In this document: in pieces, positions 16,084 to 23,862 of the stretch | Layout: every line of letters begins with the position of its first letter | Position numbering within the stretch: the stretch's first letter is position 1 | Origin: Rhizobiaceae bacterium | GTDB taxonomy: Bacteria; Pseudomonadota; Alphaproteobacteria; Rhizobiales; Rhizobiaceae | Length of the DNA: 35,915 bases | Direction of reading: 5' to 3' | NCBI GenBank assembly: GCA_019635715.1 | Contig: JAHBYY010000048.1 | Span: 1 to 35,915, forward strand | Position numbers and translations under genes: made by a program | Notes under the pieces: model-generated | Seen by the model: only the letters and a program-made list of their open reading frames with translations | Databases searched by the model: none | Told to the model about the DNA's origin: nothing

Positions 16084-17778
16084 ATGAACGACTTCGAGAC
16101 GCTGAGGCTGATCAGCCTGATCGACAGGGTGCGCGGCACCTTCGGCGACATGATGCCGATGTCCGACGAGGAACCTGTCTGGAACGCCACGTCCTTCCTG
16201 ATCCGCAGCGAGATCAGCGGCAAGCTGGTGACGATCTCCACTCTCTGCGACGTCACCGGCGTGCCCTACGCGACCTCGCGGCGCCTCATCAACCGGATGA
16301 TCAACGAAGGGCTGATCCTGCGCACCGTGCGCAGCCGCACCGGCAAGAGCTACGCCCTGCACCCGAGCCCTGCCCTGCTGGCCAGCTTCGAGGCCTACGG
16401 CCGCAAGATGAAAGCGCTGATCGCCCAGACGATCGGCAAGCGTTCCACCGACGAAGACGACGACGACTACTATTTCGGCGGCGCCCAGCCGACGCTTCCG
16501 GCGGCCGTCGGCGCCGATCCCGGCGAACGCGACGACCTGCGTTTCCTGCTCAACGACGACAACTACGCCTTCGCGGTGCGCAACATGTGGTCGGATTTCC
16601 GGACCAACCTCGGCTCGACCCGCGACTTCAAGCTGATGACCTGTCCGAACGTCCACAACGAGCTGGTCGAGAACAGCAAGCTGCCGGTCTCGCGATACGA
16701 CGTGGTCGGCATCAACCTGCCCTGGCTCGGCGAATTCGTCGAGCGCGGCGCGCTGGTGCCGATCGGCGACATGCTGGAGGGCACGGATCTCCGCGAAACC
16801 ATCCATCCCGACTTCTGGCAGGCGGGCCGCTGGCGCGGCCGGGTCTACGGCGTCCCGATCTATGCGACGGTGAACCTGCTCGCCGCGCGCAGCGATCTCT
16901 TCTCGGCGGCCGAAATGGCCTATCCCCGTACCTTCGACGAGGTGATCGCGGCCGGCCGCAAGCTGGCCAGTCCCTCGCAGGGCCGCTACGGCGTCGTCTG
17001 GGATGCGGCGCGCGGCATGCCGATCTCGCATTCCTTCATGTTCTTCATGGGCGCGGCCGGCAGCCCGATGCTTTCGCTGCGCAAGACGTTCCGCGGCTAC
17101 ACGATCGACAACCTCGACTTCGAGGATCTGATCCCGACGATCGACAACGACATCGGCCGCTCGACGCTCGACTTCATGCACCGGCTGACCGAGATCTCGC
17201 CTCCGGACGTGCTCGACCTCGCCTGGGACGATGCCCTGCACGTCTTCCTGACCGGGCAGGCGGCGATGTCCTATTGCTGGTCGATGCGCGCAGCCCGCTT
17301 CGAATACGATCTGCGTTCGGCGGTGAAGCGCCGCGTCAGCTACCTGACCCATCCGACGCGCACCGGATCCGCCGGAACCGTGCCGATCGGCGGGTTCCTG
17401 CTGGCCGTTCCGTCCAACCTGCCGGAAGACCGGCGCCAGAGCGCGATCCGGGCGATCGAGATGATGACCTCGCGCGAAACGCCGAAATCCTGCGCGCCGA
17501 GCGGCCTGCCGGTATCGTCCAACTTCCGCCTCAGCGCCGACCCGGAGATGAAGGCCGGTTCGCCGGTCGCCAACTTCGTCGACAAATGGGCGGCCAAGGG
17601 CCTGCTGCAGACATGGCAGCGTCCGGCGATCCCGCAGTTCCATGCCATAGACACGATCCTCGGCGAGGAGATCCACGCGGCGCTGTCGCGCAGCAAGAGC
17701 GATGCCTGCGCGCTGCGCGACGCCACGCTCAGGATGGAACGCGCGCTGTCAAAGGTGGTGCAGTTCCGCGCCGCTTAA
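16084..17778 (+). CDS. Fusion of a winged helix-turn-helix with a cytoplasmic family-1 solute-binding domain; predicted transcription regulator
   Basis: A 564-residue protein with no signal peptide or membrane segment. Residues about 35-110 look like a MarR-type winged helix: TISTLCDVTGV leads to the recognition helix PYATSRRLINRMINEGLI (61-78) and a wing with TVRSRTGKSYAL. An acidic linker follows (DEDDDDYY, 123-130). From about 180 to 540 the sequence is a family-1 binding protein: PWLGEFVERGALVPI, NLLAARSDLFSAAEMAYPRTFDEVIAAGRKL in two parts, and a C-terminal lobe with GGFLLAVPSNL. Binding proteins are normally exported, so this one must act in the cytosol as a ligand sensor. GGGAGGAG lies just before the ATG. 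It is adjacent to two importers and divergent from the hydroxyacid dehydrogenase. DNA binding and ligand are inferred. Confidence 0.85.
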   Translation: MNDFETLRLISLIDRVRGTFGDMMPMSDEEPVWNATSFLIRSEISGKLVTISTLCDVTGVPYATSRRLINRMINEGLILRTVRSRTGKSYALHPSPALLASFEAYGRKMKALIAQTIGKRSTDEDDDDYYFGGAQPTLPAAVGADPGERDDLRFLLNDDNYAFAVRNMWSDFRTNLGSTRDFKLMTCPNVHNELVENSKLPVSRYDVVGINLPWLGEFVERGALVPIGDMLEGTDLRETIHPDFWQAGRWRGRVYGVPIYATVNLLAARSDLFSAAEMAYPRTFDEVIAAGRKLASPSQGRYGVVWDAARGMPISHSFMFFMGAAGSPMLSLRKTFRGYTIDNLDFEDLIPTIDNDIGRSTLDFMHRLTEISPPDVLDLAWDDALHVFLTGQAAMSYCWSMRAARFEYDLRSAVKRRVSYLTHPTRTGSAGTVPIGGFLLAVPSNLPEDRRQSAIRAIEMMTSRETPKSCAPSGLPVSSNFRLSADPEMKAGSPVANFVDKWAAKGLLQTWQRPAIPQFHAIDTILGEEIHAALSRSKSDACALRDATLRMERALSKVVQFRAA

Positions 17779-17879
17779 AGCGCGTCGCGTCAAACCGGAC
17801 TCAGGCGACGCGCTTTAAATTCTTGTTTTGATGCATGTCGTTGTCCCGAAACCGGTTCCCACTTTCGGGCGACATGCAT
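17775..17879. repeat. Rhizobial intergenic palindromic repeat (RIME-like), full copy
   Basis: Two hairpins in tandem. The first is a perfect 14-bp stem, TTAAAGCGCGTCGC (17775-17788) with its complement at 17805-17818. The second is ATGCATGTCG (17831-17840) with CGACATGCAT (17870-17879), nested around CCCGAAA/TTTCGGG. Related copies are at 22648-22707 and 35860-35915. The TAA stop of the HTH-SBP gene (17776-17778) lies inside the first stem. Similar mosaic elements are common between genes in rhizobia; the family assignment is from memory. Confidence 0.85.
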
Positions 17880-17915
17880 TAGGCCGCCAGGGAAATCGCT
17901 GGACATTTGCGGCGC

Positions 17916-17962
17916 GCTTGCCCCGTGCTCAACGGGGCGAGCGGCTGCCTTGATTGAAGGCA
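17916..17962 (-). terminator. Candidate terminator hairpins after gyrA
   Basis: Downstream of the gyrA stop are two stem-loops: TGCCTT/AAGGCA (17946-17951 with 17957-17962) and an 11-bp GC-rich stem GCTTGCCCCGT/ACGGGGCGAGC (17916-17926 with 17932-17942, one G-U pair). There is no U-run on the gyrA transcript, so termination may be weak or Rho-assisted. Confidence 0.45.
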
Positions 17963-17975
17963 CCGCGACGCCGGC

Positions 17976-20708
17976 TCAGGCGTCGCCGGCCTCGTCCTCC
18001 GACTGCGGCTCCGAGATGCGCTCGACCGAGACGACCTTCTCGCCCTCCGCCGTATCGAAGATCGTCACGCCCTTGGTGGCGCGGCTGGCAATGCGGATGC
18101 CGCCGACCGGCACGCGGATGACCTGGCCGCCGTCCGACACCAGCATGATCTGGTCCTCGTTGCCGACAGGGAAGGTGGCGACCAGCTTGCCGATCTCGTC
18201 GACCTTCGACACGTCGGTGGCGCGGATGCCCTTGCCGCCGCGGCCGGTCAGGCGGAAATCGTAGGACGAGGACCGCTTGCCATAGCCGAACTCGGTCACG
18301 GTCAGCACGAACTGCTCATGCGCCTTCAGCTCGGCATAGCGTTCGTCGGTGAGCTGCGCGTCCTCCGACACTTCCTCGTTGGTCAGGGCGATGTCCTCGT
18401 CCTCGCCGGAGGCGACGCGCCGCTCGGCGACCGAGCGCTTGAGATAGGCGGAGCGCTCCGAGGCGTCCGCCTCGACATGTTCGAGGATGGTCATGGAGAT
18501 GGCACGGTCGCCCTCGGCAAGCGCGATGCCGCGGACGCCCTGCGACGAACGCCCGGCGAAGACGCGTACATCGTCCACCGCGAAGCGGATGCACTGGCCG
18601 GAATCGGCCGTCAGCAGCACGTCGTCCTTCTCGGTGCAGGTTTCGACGGCGAGGATGGCGTCTCCTTCCTCGTCGAACTTCATGGCGATCTTGCCGTTGC
18701 GCTTCACGTCGGCGAAGTCGGACAGCTTGTTGCGCCGCACCGTGCCGCGCGTCGTGGCGAACATGACGTCGAGCTCGCCCCAGCTTTCCTCGTCCTCCGG
18801 CAACGGCAGGATGGCGGTGATGCGGTCGCCGCTCTCGATCGGCAGCAGGTTGATCAGCGCCTTGCCGCGCGACTGCGGATTGCCGATCGGCAGGCGCCAC
18901 ACCTTCTCCTTGTAGACGATGCCGCGCGACGAGAAGAACAGCACCGGCGTGTGGGTGCTGGCGACGAACAGCCGCGTGACGAAATCCTCGTCCTTGGTCG
19001 ACATGCCCGAGCGGCCCTTGCCGCCGCGGTTCTGCGCCCGGTAGATCGAGAGCGGCACCCGCTTGATGTAGCCGGCATGCGTCACGGTGACGACCATGTC
19101 CTCGCGCTGGATCAGGTCCTCGTCGTCCATGTCGGCGCCGCCGTCGGCAAGCTCGGTGCGGCGCGGCGTGGCGAATTCCTCGCGCACCAGCGCGAGCTCG
19201 TCCTTGACGATCTGCTGGATGCGGGCCCGCGACGACAGGATGTCGAGATAGTCGGCGATCTCGACGCCGATCTTGTTCAGCTCGTCGGCGATCTCGTCAC
19301 GGCCGAGCGCGGTCAGGCGCTGCAAGCGAAGCTCGAGGATGGCGCGGGCCTGTTCCTCGGAGAGATTGTAGGTGCCGTCCTCGTTGATGCGGTGACGCGG
19401 ATCGTCGATCAGCCGGATCAGCGCCTCGACGTCGGCGGCCGGCCAGCGGCGCGTCATCAATTGCTCGCGCGCCGTCTGCGGATCCGGGGCGCCGCGGATC
19501 AGCTTGATGACCTCGTCGATATTGGCCACCGCGATGGCGAGACCGACGAGCACGTGGGCCCGCTCGCGCGCCTTGCGCAGCAGGTATTTGGTGCGGCGGC
19601 TGATCACCTCCTCGCGGAAGGCGACGAAGGCCCGCAGCATGTCGAGCAAGGTCAGCACTTCCGGCTTGCCGCCGTTCAGCGCCACCACATTGGCGCCGAA
19701 CGAGGTCTGCAGCGGCGTGAAGCGATAGAGCTGGTTGAGGATGACCTCGGAATTGGCGTCGCGCTTCAGCTCGATGACGACGCGATAGCCTTGCCGGTCG
19801 CTCTCGTCGCGGATGTCGGAGATGCCCTCGATGCGCTTCTCGCGCACCAGGTCGGCCATCTTCTCGATCATCGAGGCCTTGTTCACCTGGAACGGGATCT
19901 CGGTGACGACGATCGCCTCGCGGTCGCCGCGGATCTCCTCCACATGCACCCGGCCACGCATGACGATCGAGCCGCGGCCGGTCGCATAGGCGTTGTAGAT
20001 GCCGGAGCGGCCGAGCACGATGCCGCCGGTCGGGAAATCCGGGCCGGGAATGATCTCCATCAGGTCCGGCAGGTCGATCGCCGGATTGTCGATCAGCGCG
20101 ATGCAGCCGTTGACCACCTCGCCGAGATTGTGCGGCGGAATGTTGGTCGCCATGCCGACGGCGATGCCGCCGGAGCCGTTGACCAGCAAATTGGGGAAGC
20201 GCGCCGGCAGAACCTTCGGCTCCTGGCCCGAAGCATCATAGGTGTCCTGCCAGTCGACGGTCTCCTTGTCGATGTCCTCGAGGAGTTCGTGCGCGACCTT
20301 GGTGAGCCGCGATTCGGTGTAGCGCATCGCCGCCGGCGGATCGCCGTCGATCGAGCCGAAATTGCCCTGGCCGTCGATCAGCGGCACGCGCATCGACCAG
20401 TCCTGGGCCATGCGGACCAGCGCGTCGTAGATCGAGGCATCGCCGTGCGGGTGATATTTGCCCATCACGTCGGCGACGGGGCGCGCCGACTTCACGTATT
20501 TGCGGTTCCAGTGGTAGCCGCTTTCGTGGGAGGCATAGAGGATGCGCCGGTGCACCGGCTTCAGCCCATCGCGCACGTCGGGCAGCGCACGGCTGACGAT
20601 GACGCTCATCGCATAGTCGAGATAGGAGCGCTGCATCTCCTCGATGATGGAGATCGGCTCGATGCCGGATGGCCCTGACGGCCCGCGCGGAGTGGTCTGA
20701 TCGGTCAA
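17976..20708 (-). CDS. gyrA: DNA gyrase subunit A
   Basis: A 910-residue housekeeping type II topoisomerase subunit that cuts and rejoins DNA in the GyrA2GyrB2 complex. The breakage-reunion domain is complete, with catalytic Tyr130 in AMRYTESRL and the quinolone region [13 protein letters not shown]. There the position equal to E. coli Ser83 is Ala91 and the Asp87 position is Asp95. The C-terminal beta-pinwheel starts near residue 535 with the GyrA box QNRGGKG (559-565), where the usual consensus is QRRGGKG. Acidic insertions near 525-535 and 760-790 fit alphaproteobacterial GyrA. The apparent start is a TTG at 20708 giving (M)TDQTTPRG; no ATG in this frame fits better. Confidence 0.98.
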   Translation of the reverse strand: MTDQTTPRGPSGPSGIEPISIIEEMQRSYLDYAMSVIVSRALPDVRDGLKPVHRRILYASHESGYHWNRKYVKSARPVADVMGKYHPHGDASIYDALVRMAQDWSMRVPLIDGQGNFGSIDGDPPAAMRYTESRLTKVAHELLEDIDKETVDWQDTYDASGQEPKVLPARFPNLLVNGSGGIAVGMATNIPPHNLGEVVNGCIALIDNPAIDLPDLMEIIPGPDFPTGGIVLGRSGIYNAYATGRGSIVMRGRVHVEEIRGDREAIVVTEIPFQVNKASMIEKMADLVREKRIEGISDIRDESDRQGYRVVIELKRDANSEVILNQLYRFTPLQTSFGANVVALNGGKPEVLTLLDMLRAFVAFREEVISRRTKYLLRKARERAHVLVGLAIAVANIDEVIKLIRGAPDPQTAREQLMTRRWPAADVEALIRLIDDPRHRINEDGTYNLSEEQARAILELRLQRLTALGRDEIADELNKIGVEIADYLDILSSRARIQQIVKDELALVREEFATPRRTELADGGADMDDEDLIQREDMVVTVTHAGYIKRVPLSIYRAQNRGGKGRSGMSTKDEDFVTRLFVASTHTPVLFFSSRGIVYKEKVWRLPIGNPQSRGKALINLLPIESGDRITAILPLPEDEESWGELDVMFATTRGTVRRNKLSDFADVKRNGKIAMKFDEEGDAILAVETCTEKDDVLLTADSGQCIRFAVDDVRVFAGRSSQGVRGIALAEGDRAISMTILEHVEADASERSAYLKRSVAERRVASGEDEDIALTNEEVSEDAQLTDERYAELKAHEQFVLTVTEFGYGKRSSSYDFRLTGRGGKGIRATDVSKVDEIGKLVATFPVGNEDQIMLVSDGGQVIRVPVGGIRIASRATKGVTIFDTAEGEKVVSVERISEPQSEDEAGDA

Positions 20709-20743
20709 AATAGATCGCTGTCGATTAAGGGAATCACCGGTTG

Positions 20744-20773
20744 TTTATATAGGAGTGGCACGGTGATCTCCAA
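20744..20773 (-). promoter_or_regulatory. Possible gyrA promoter
   Basis: On the minus strand, TTGGAG (20768-20773) and TATAAA (20744-20749) are separated by 18 bases, with the -10 box about 36 bases upstream of the TTG start. The match to a housekeeping promoter is reasonable (4/6 and 5/6) and the surrounding TATATAAAC is the most AT-rich spot in this gap. Confidence 0.45.
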
Positions 20774-20827
20774 TGCGCCCGGGGGATTATCCCGGATATT
20801 GCGCTGCGTCGAGTCGCGGAGAATCCT

Positions 20828-21823
20828 GTGCAGAGTGCCACCGATCAGACCGTCACGCCGTTTCGCGCCTTCGTGGCCCGCGCCGCCGAGGGACGAAACT
20901 CCCTGCCCCGCATCCTGATCGGCAGCATCATCGTCGTCGCGCTCTGGTTCGGCGGCACCTTCGTGGTGCTGACGGCGGGCGCCGCCGCGGCCTGGGCAGG
21001 CTGGATTCCGACGATCGGCGCGGATGCCACCGGCAACGCCTACGTCGACTTCGTGGCGACGCCGGCGGGCCTGATCGCCACGGTCGCCACGCTCGGGGCG
21101 ATATGGCCGGGGGTCTGGCTGGCGCTGAAGCTGCTGCACAAGAGGCCGATCTCGAGCGTTCTGGGCGCCGGAGGCCGCCTCGCCTGGGGGGATTTCCGGC
21201 AAGCCGCCCTGGTGACGCTGGCCGTCGCGGTCGCGGTCAGCCTCCTCAACCTGGCATTCGAGCCAACGGCGCAGCGCAGCAGCGTTGCGGTGTCGACCTG
21301 GCTGCTCACCCTGCCGATCGCCGCCCTGGTCCTGCTGGTGCAGACCAGCGCCGAGGAAGTGTTCTTCCGAGGGTATCTGCTGCAATCGCTGGCGCAGCGC
21401 TTCAAATCATGGCTGGTGTGGGGCGGCCTGCCCGCGGCGATCTTCGCCTTCGCCCATTGGTCCGGCGAGGCGCAACCCTGGATGAACGCCTCGGTCGTCG
21501 CCTCGATCCTGATGTTCGCAGCCGCCGCGGTCGTCCTGGTCCACCTCACCGGCAATCTCGGCGCGGCGATGGGCATGCATTTCGCCAACAATCTCGTGGC
21601 GTTTCTTTTCATGGCGTCCGGGAAGGACGGACAGACCCTGGCGCTGTTCATCACGCCGCCGGTCGACGATCCGCGCTGGACGACGGCCGACGCGGCGATC
21701 GGTCTCGCCGTCCAGGCGGCGATGACCGGGCTGACGCTCTATGTCCTGGCCGCGCGCAATTCGCCGCTGCGCGTCGGAAAGAAGGCGCCGTCGATCAATG
21801 CCGGCGCCGCGGCATCGATTTGA
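20828..21823 (+). CDS. CPBP-family intramembrane metalloprotease-like protein
   Basis: A 331-residue membrane protein of the CPBP (CAAX protease and bacteriocin-processing, Abi) family. The three family motifs are present: EEVFFRG (Glu176, Glu177, Arg181), FAFAHW with His210, and MHFANN with His251 and Asn255. About seven or eight hydrophobic helices surround them. Members cleave or process membrane-associated proteins or peptides; many have no known substrate. The start is a GTG at 20828. It diverges from gyrA and is followed 60 bases later by the MarC-family gene on the same strand. Function in this organism is unknown. Confidence 0.87.
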   Translation: MQSATDQTVTPFRAFVARAAEGRNSLPRILIGSIIVVALWFGGTFVVLTAGAAAAWAGWIPTIGADATGNAYVDFVATPAGLIATVATLGAIWPGVWLALKLLHKRPISSVLGAGGRLAWGDFRQAALVTLAVAVAVSLLNLAFEPTAQRSSVAVSTWLLTLPIAALVLLVQTSAEEVFFRGYLLQSLAQRFKSWLVWGGLPAAIFAFAHWSGEAQPWMNASVVASILMFAAAAVVLVHLTGNLGAAMGMHFANNLVAFLFMASGKDGQTLALFITPPVDDPRWTTADAAIGLAVQAAMTGLTLYVLAARNSPLRVGKKAPSINAGAAASI

Positions 21824-21882
21824 CGCTGGCAAGCGCCCCGTCCCTCGGCTAGCCTCTCCGGAAGCTGGCGCGGGGGAACGAG

Positions 21883-22512
21883 ATGCCAAGCTATGAGAGC
21901 CTGCTCAACGCCTTTCTGACGATCCTCGTCACCATCGACCCGCCGGGCCTGGCGCCGCTGTTCCTGGCCGTGACGCGCGGCATGAACCGCGCGGAACGGA
22001 GCCAGGTCTCGATCCGGGCGAGCATCATCGCCTTCGCAGTGCTGGCGCTGTTCGCGCTGGCCGGCGCCGCGATCCTTTCGGTGTTCGGCATCACCCTGCC
22101 GGCGTTTCGCATCGCCGGCGGCTTCCTGCTGTTCTTCATTGCCTTCGAGATGGTCTTCGAGAAGCGGCAGGACCGGAAGGAGAAGATCTCCGACGTGGCG
22201 ATCACCCGCGACATGATCCACAACATCGCGGCCTTCCCGCTCGCCATTCCGCTGATCGCCGGCCCCGGCGCGATCTCGGCCACGGTGCTGCTGTCCGGCC
22301 ACTTCGAAGGCTGGATCGCGCAACTCGCGCTCGTCGGCATCATCCTGGCCTGCCTGGCGCTGACCTATCTGGTGTTCATCCTGGCCGAGCGGATCGACGG
22401 CATACTCGGGCAGACCGGCCGGTCGATCCTGACGCGGCTGCTGGGCGTCATCCTGGCGGCCCTGGCCGTGCAATTCGTCGCCGACGGCGTGAAAGCCCTG
22501 ATGTCGGGCTGA
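21883..22512 (+). CDS. MarC-family integral membrane protein (UPF0056)
   Basis: A 209-residue protein with six predicted membrane segments arranged as two related halves. The diagnostic sequences are VTIDPPGLAPLFLAVT near the N-terminus and AFPLAIPLIAGPGAISATVLL in the second half. The family was once linked to multiple antibiotic resistance, but that link was withdrawn for E. coli MarC and the role is unknown. From memory, a marC-like gene often lies near gyrA in Hyphomicrobiales, so this placement looks ancestral. ATG at 21883 with GGGGGAACGAG just before it. Confidence 0.93.
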   Translation: MPSYESLLNAFLTILVTIDPPGLAPLFLAVTRGMNRAERSQVSIRASIIAFAVLALFALAGAAILSVFGITLPAFRIAGGFLLFFIAFEMVFEKRQDRKEKISDVAITRDMIHNIAAFPLAIPLIAGPGAISATVLLSGHFEGWIAQLALVGIILACLALTYLVFILAERIDGILGQTGRSILTRLLGVILAALAVQFVADGVKALMSG

Positions 22513-22647
22513 GCCGCGGTCTGACGTGGGCCTGCTCGATGTCTCTCATACCCAAAGCCCTGAGCTTTGACCGTCGGTGGTGCGGACAGGGTCAGGCATG
22601 GATTCTCCCCGCGCCAACAACGGTCAATCATTCAGGCCGTTGGTCTA

Positions 22648-22707
22648 AGTTCTTGTTTTGATGCATGTCTCCCGAAACCGCTTTCCGCTTCCGGGCGACA
22701 TGCATCA
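22648..22707. repeat. RIME-like palindromic repeat, second-hairpin half only
   Basis: AGTTCTTGTTTTGATGCATG begins a copy of the second half of the element at 17775. The stem is GATGCATGTC (22660-22669) with GACATGCATC (22697-22706), and inside it CCCGAAA faces TTCCGGG with one mismatch. The TGA stop of the LysR gene (22705-22707, minus strand) is made from the last bases of the repeat. Confidence 0.8.
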
Positions 22708-23583
22708 AGCCTTGAGATGCCGGATCAGGGCCTGCTGGGCGGGGCCCGGCTCCCTGGCGGTGTGGACGATGAGCGCGAAGTCGCGCGGCGGGATGTCGAG
22801 CGGTACATGGCGCAGCGAACCGTCGGCGACGCCGCGCGCCACCACGTGCTCCGAAATGATGGTCGCGCCGGCGCCGGCCTCGACGGCGCGCCTCACCGCC
22901 TCGTTGGTCGGCAGGACCAGAAAGATCGGAACATCCTCGAAGGCGACGCCCTGCCGCACGGCGAGATCCTCGAGGGCCTCGCGGGTTCCCGAGCCGCGCT
23001 CGCGGACGATCCACCGGATCGCCGAAATGTCGGGAACCCCCGGCGAGAGTTCGGGCGGGGGCGGCATGTCGCGTCCGGTGACCAGCAGCAGCCTGTCGAT
23101 GTCGACGCGGCTGCGCTCCAGAAGGTCGGCGCGCGTCCGTCCTTCCACGAGCCCGATCTCGGCCGTGCCCTCCAGCACGGCCGCCTCGACGTAGCGCGTG
23201 TTGCCGACCGTGAGGTCGAGCCTCACGGCGCCGTACTTCTCGCGAAAGCCCGCGAGGCGCTGCGGCAGCCAGTAGCTGGCGATCGTCTGGCTGGCCGCGA
23301 TGGCGACGCTGCCGCTGACGGTCTCCGCGATGTTGCGCAGCACCAGCCGGGCCGCCTCGGAACGGGCCAGCACCGACTTCGCCTCGGGCAGGAAGCGCTT
23401 ACCCGATTCGGAGAGTTCGATCCGGCGTCCGACGCGGTTGAACAGCGTCACGCCGTGCAGGCTCTCCAGCGCCTTGATCGCCGCCGAGGCGCCCGACTGC
23501 GATATCCCGAGGACTTCGGCGGCGTGGGTCATGTGGCCGCGCTCGGCGACCAGGGCGAAGATGCGGAGCTGTTCGAGCGTCAT
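22705..23583 (-). CDS. LysR-family transcription regulator
   Basis: A 292-residue regulator. The N-terminal winged helix (residues 1-60) is typical: MTLEQLRIFALVAERGHMTHAAEVL in two parts, then the recognition segment ISQSGASAAIKALE. The C-terminal effector domain runs from about 90, with GSVAIAASQTIASYWLP. It diverges from the 54-residue ORF and soeABC, the usual arrangement for a LysR protein controlling the adjacent operon, so it may respond to sulfite or a related metabolite (inference). The gene's stop codon lies in a palindromic repeat, so the C-terminus may have been set by repeat insertion; the length is normal. Confidence 0.93.
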   Translation of the reverse strand: MTLEQLRIFALVAERGHMTHAAEVLGISQSGASAAIKALESLHGVTLFNRVGRRIELSESGKRFLPEAKSVLARSEAARLVLRNIAETVSGSVAIAASQTIASYWLPQRLAGFREKYGAVRLDLTVGNTRYVEAAVLEGTAEIGLVEGRTRADLLERSRVDIDRLLLVTGRDMPPPPELSPGVPDISAIRWIVRERGSGTREALEDLAVRQGVAFEDVPIFLVLPTNEAVRRAVEAGAGATIISEHVVARGVADGSLRHVPLDIPPRDFALIVHTAREPGPAQQALIRHLKA

Positions 23584-23600
23584 CCCGGATCAATCAACTT

Positions 23601-23618
23601 TTGTGATCGAAATGACAA
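23601..23618. promoter_or_regulatory. Candidate LysR-type binding site
   Basis: TTGT GATCGAAATG ACAA, an imperfect dyad with the T-N11-A character of LysR sites, lies 18 bases upstream of the LysR start in the divergent region. A TTGACT hexamer follows at 23630-23635 and could be a -35 for the soe direction, but no good -10 is seen after it. Confidence 0.4.
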
Positions 23619-23648
23619 GAACTAACTGTTTGACTGGTTGATCGTCCA

Positions 23649-23663
23649 TGTCCAATCTGCCAG
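23649..23663. promoter_or_regulatory. Partial copy of the inverted repeat ahead of the soe operon (site 5)
   Basis: TGTCCA ATC TGCCAG, 35 bases upstream of the 54-residue ORF. Its first eleven bases (TGTCCAATCTG) are identical to the minus-strand reading of the perfect palindrome at 6955-6969, but the right half is degraded. It may tie soeABC to the upstream regulon or be coincidence. Confidence 0.3.
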
Positions 23664-23697
23664 CGATCTCATCCCACAATCGCCAGGCAAGGTCGGA

Positions 23698-23862
23698 ATG
23701 TCCCAAAAATCACGGCAGATCGGAAAAATCCGGATCGCTGTGAAGCGCCTCATGGAACTCCTGTCGCGCGATGGCTACGAACCCCACAGGCACTACATGC
23801 GCGGTCCGGGCCCAAAGGCGAAGGCCCGCCAGACCAAGTCGCGGGACCAGGCGCGCGGATGA
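23698..23862 (+). CDS. Small basic protein of unknown function, first gene of the soe operon
   Basis: A 54-residue protein starting MSQKSRQIGKIRIAVKRL and continuing through SRDGYEPHRHYMRGPGP to a Lys/Arg-rich tail. No domain is recognised, and there is no signal peptide, membrane segment or cysteine. The ATG at 23698 follows AGGTCGGA. The stop overlaps the ATG of the molybdoenzyme gene (ATGATG), which suggests translational coupling and argues that the ORF is real. It might be a small chaperone or assembly factor for the enzyme, by analogy with small genes in other molybdoenzyme operons; that is a guess. The start at 23638 is also open but less likely. Confidence 0.6.
   Translation: MSQKSRQIGKIRIAVKRLMELLSRDGYEPHRHYMRGPGPKAKARQTKSRDQARG

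Noticed and set aside
17900-17905. Single TGGACA half-site after the HTH-SBP gene
   Set aside because: There is no partner half at 3-base spacing and no promoter nearby; it lies between convergent genes.
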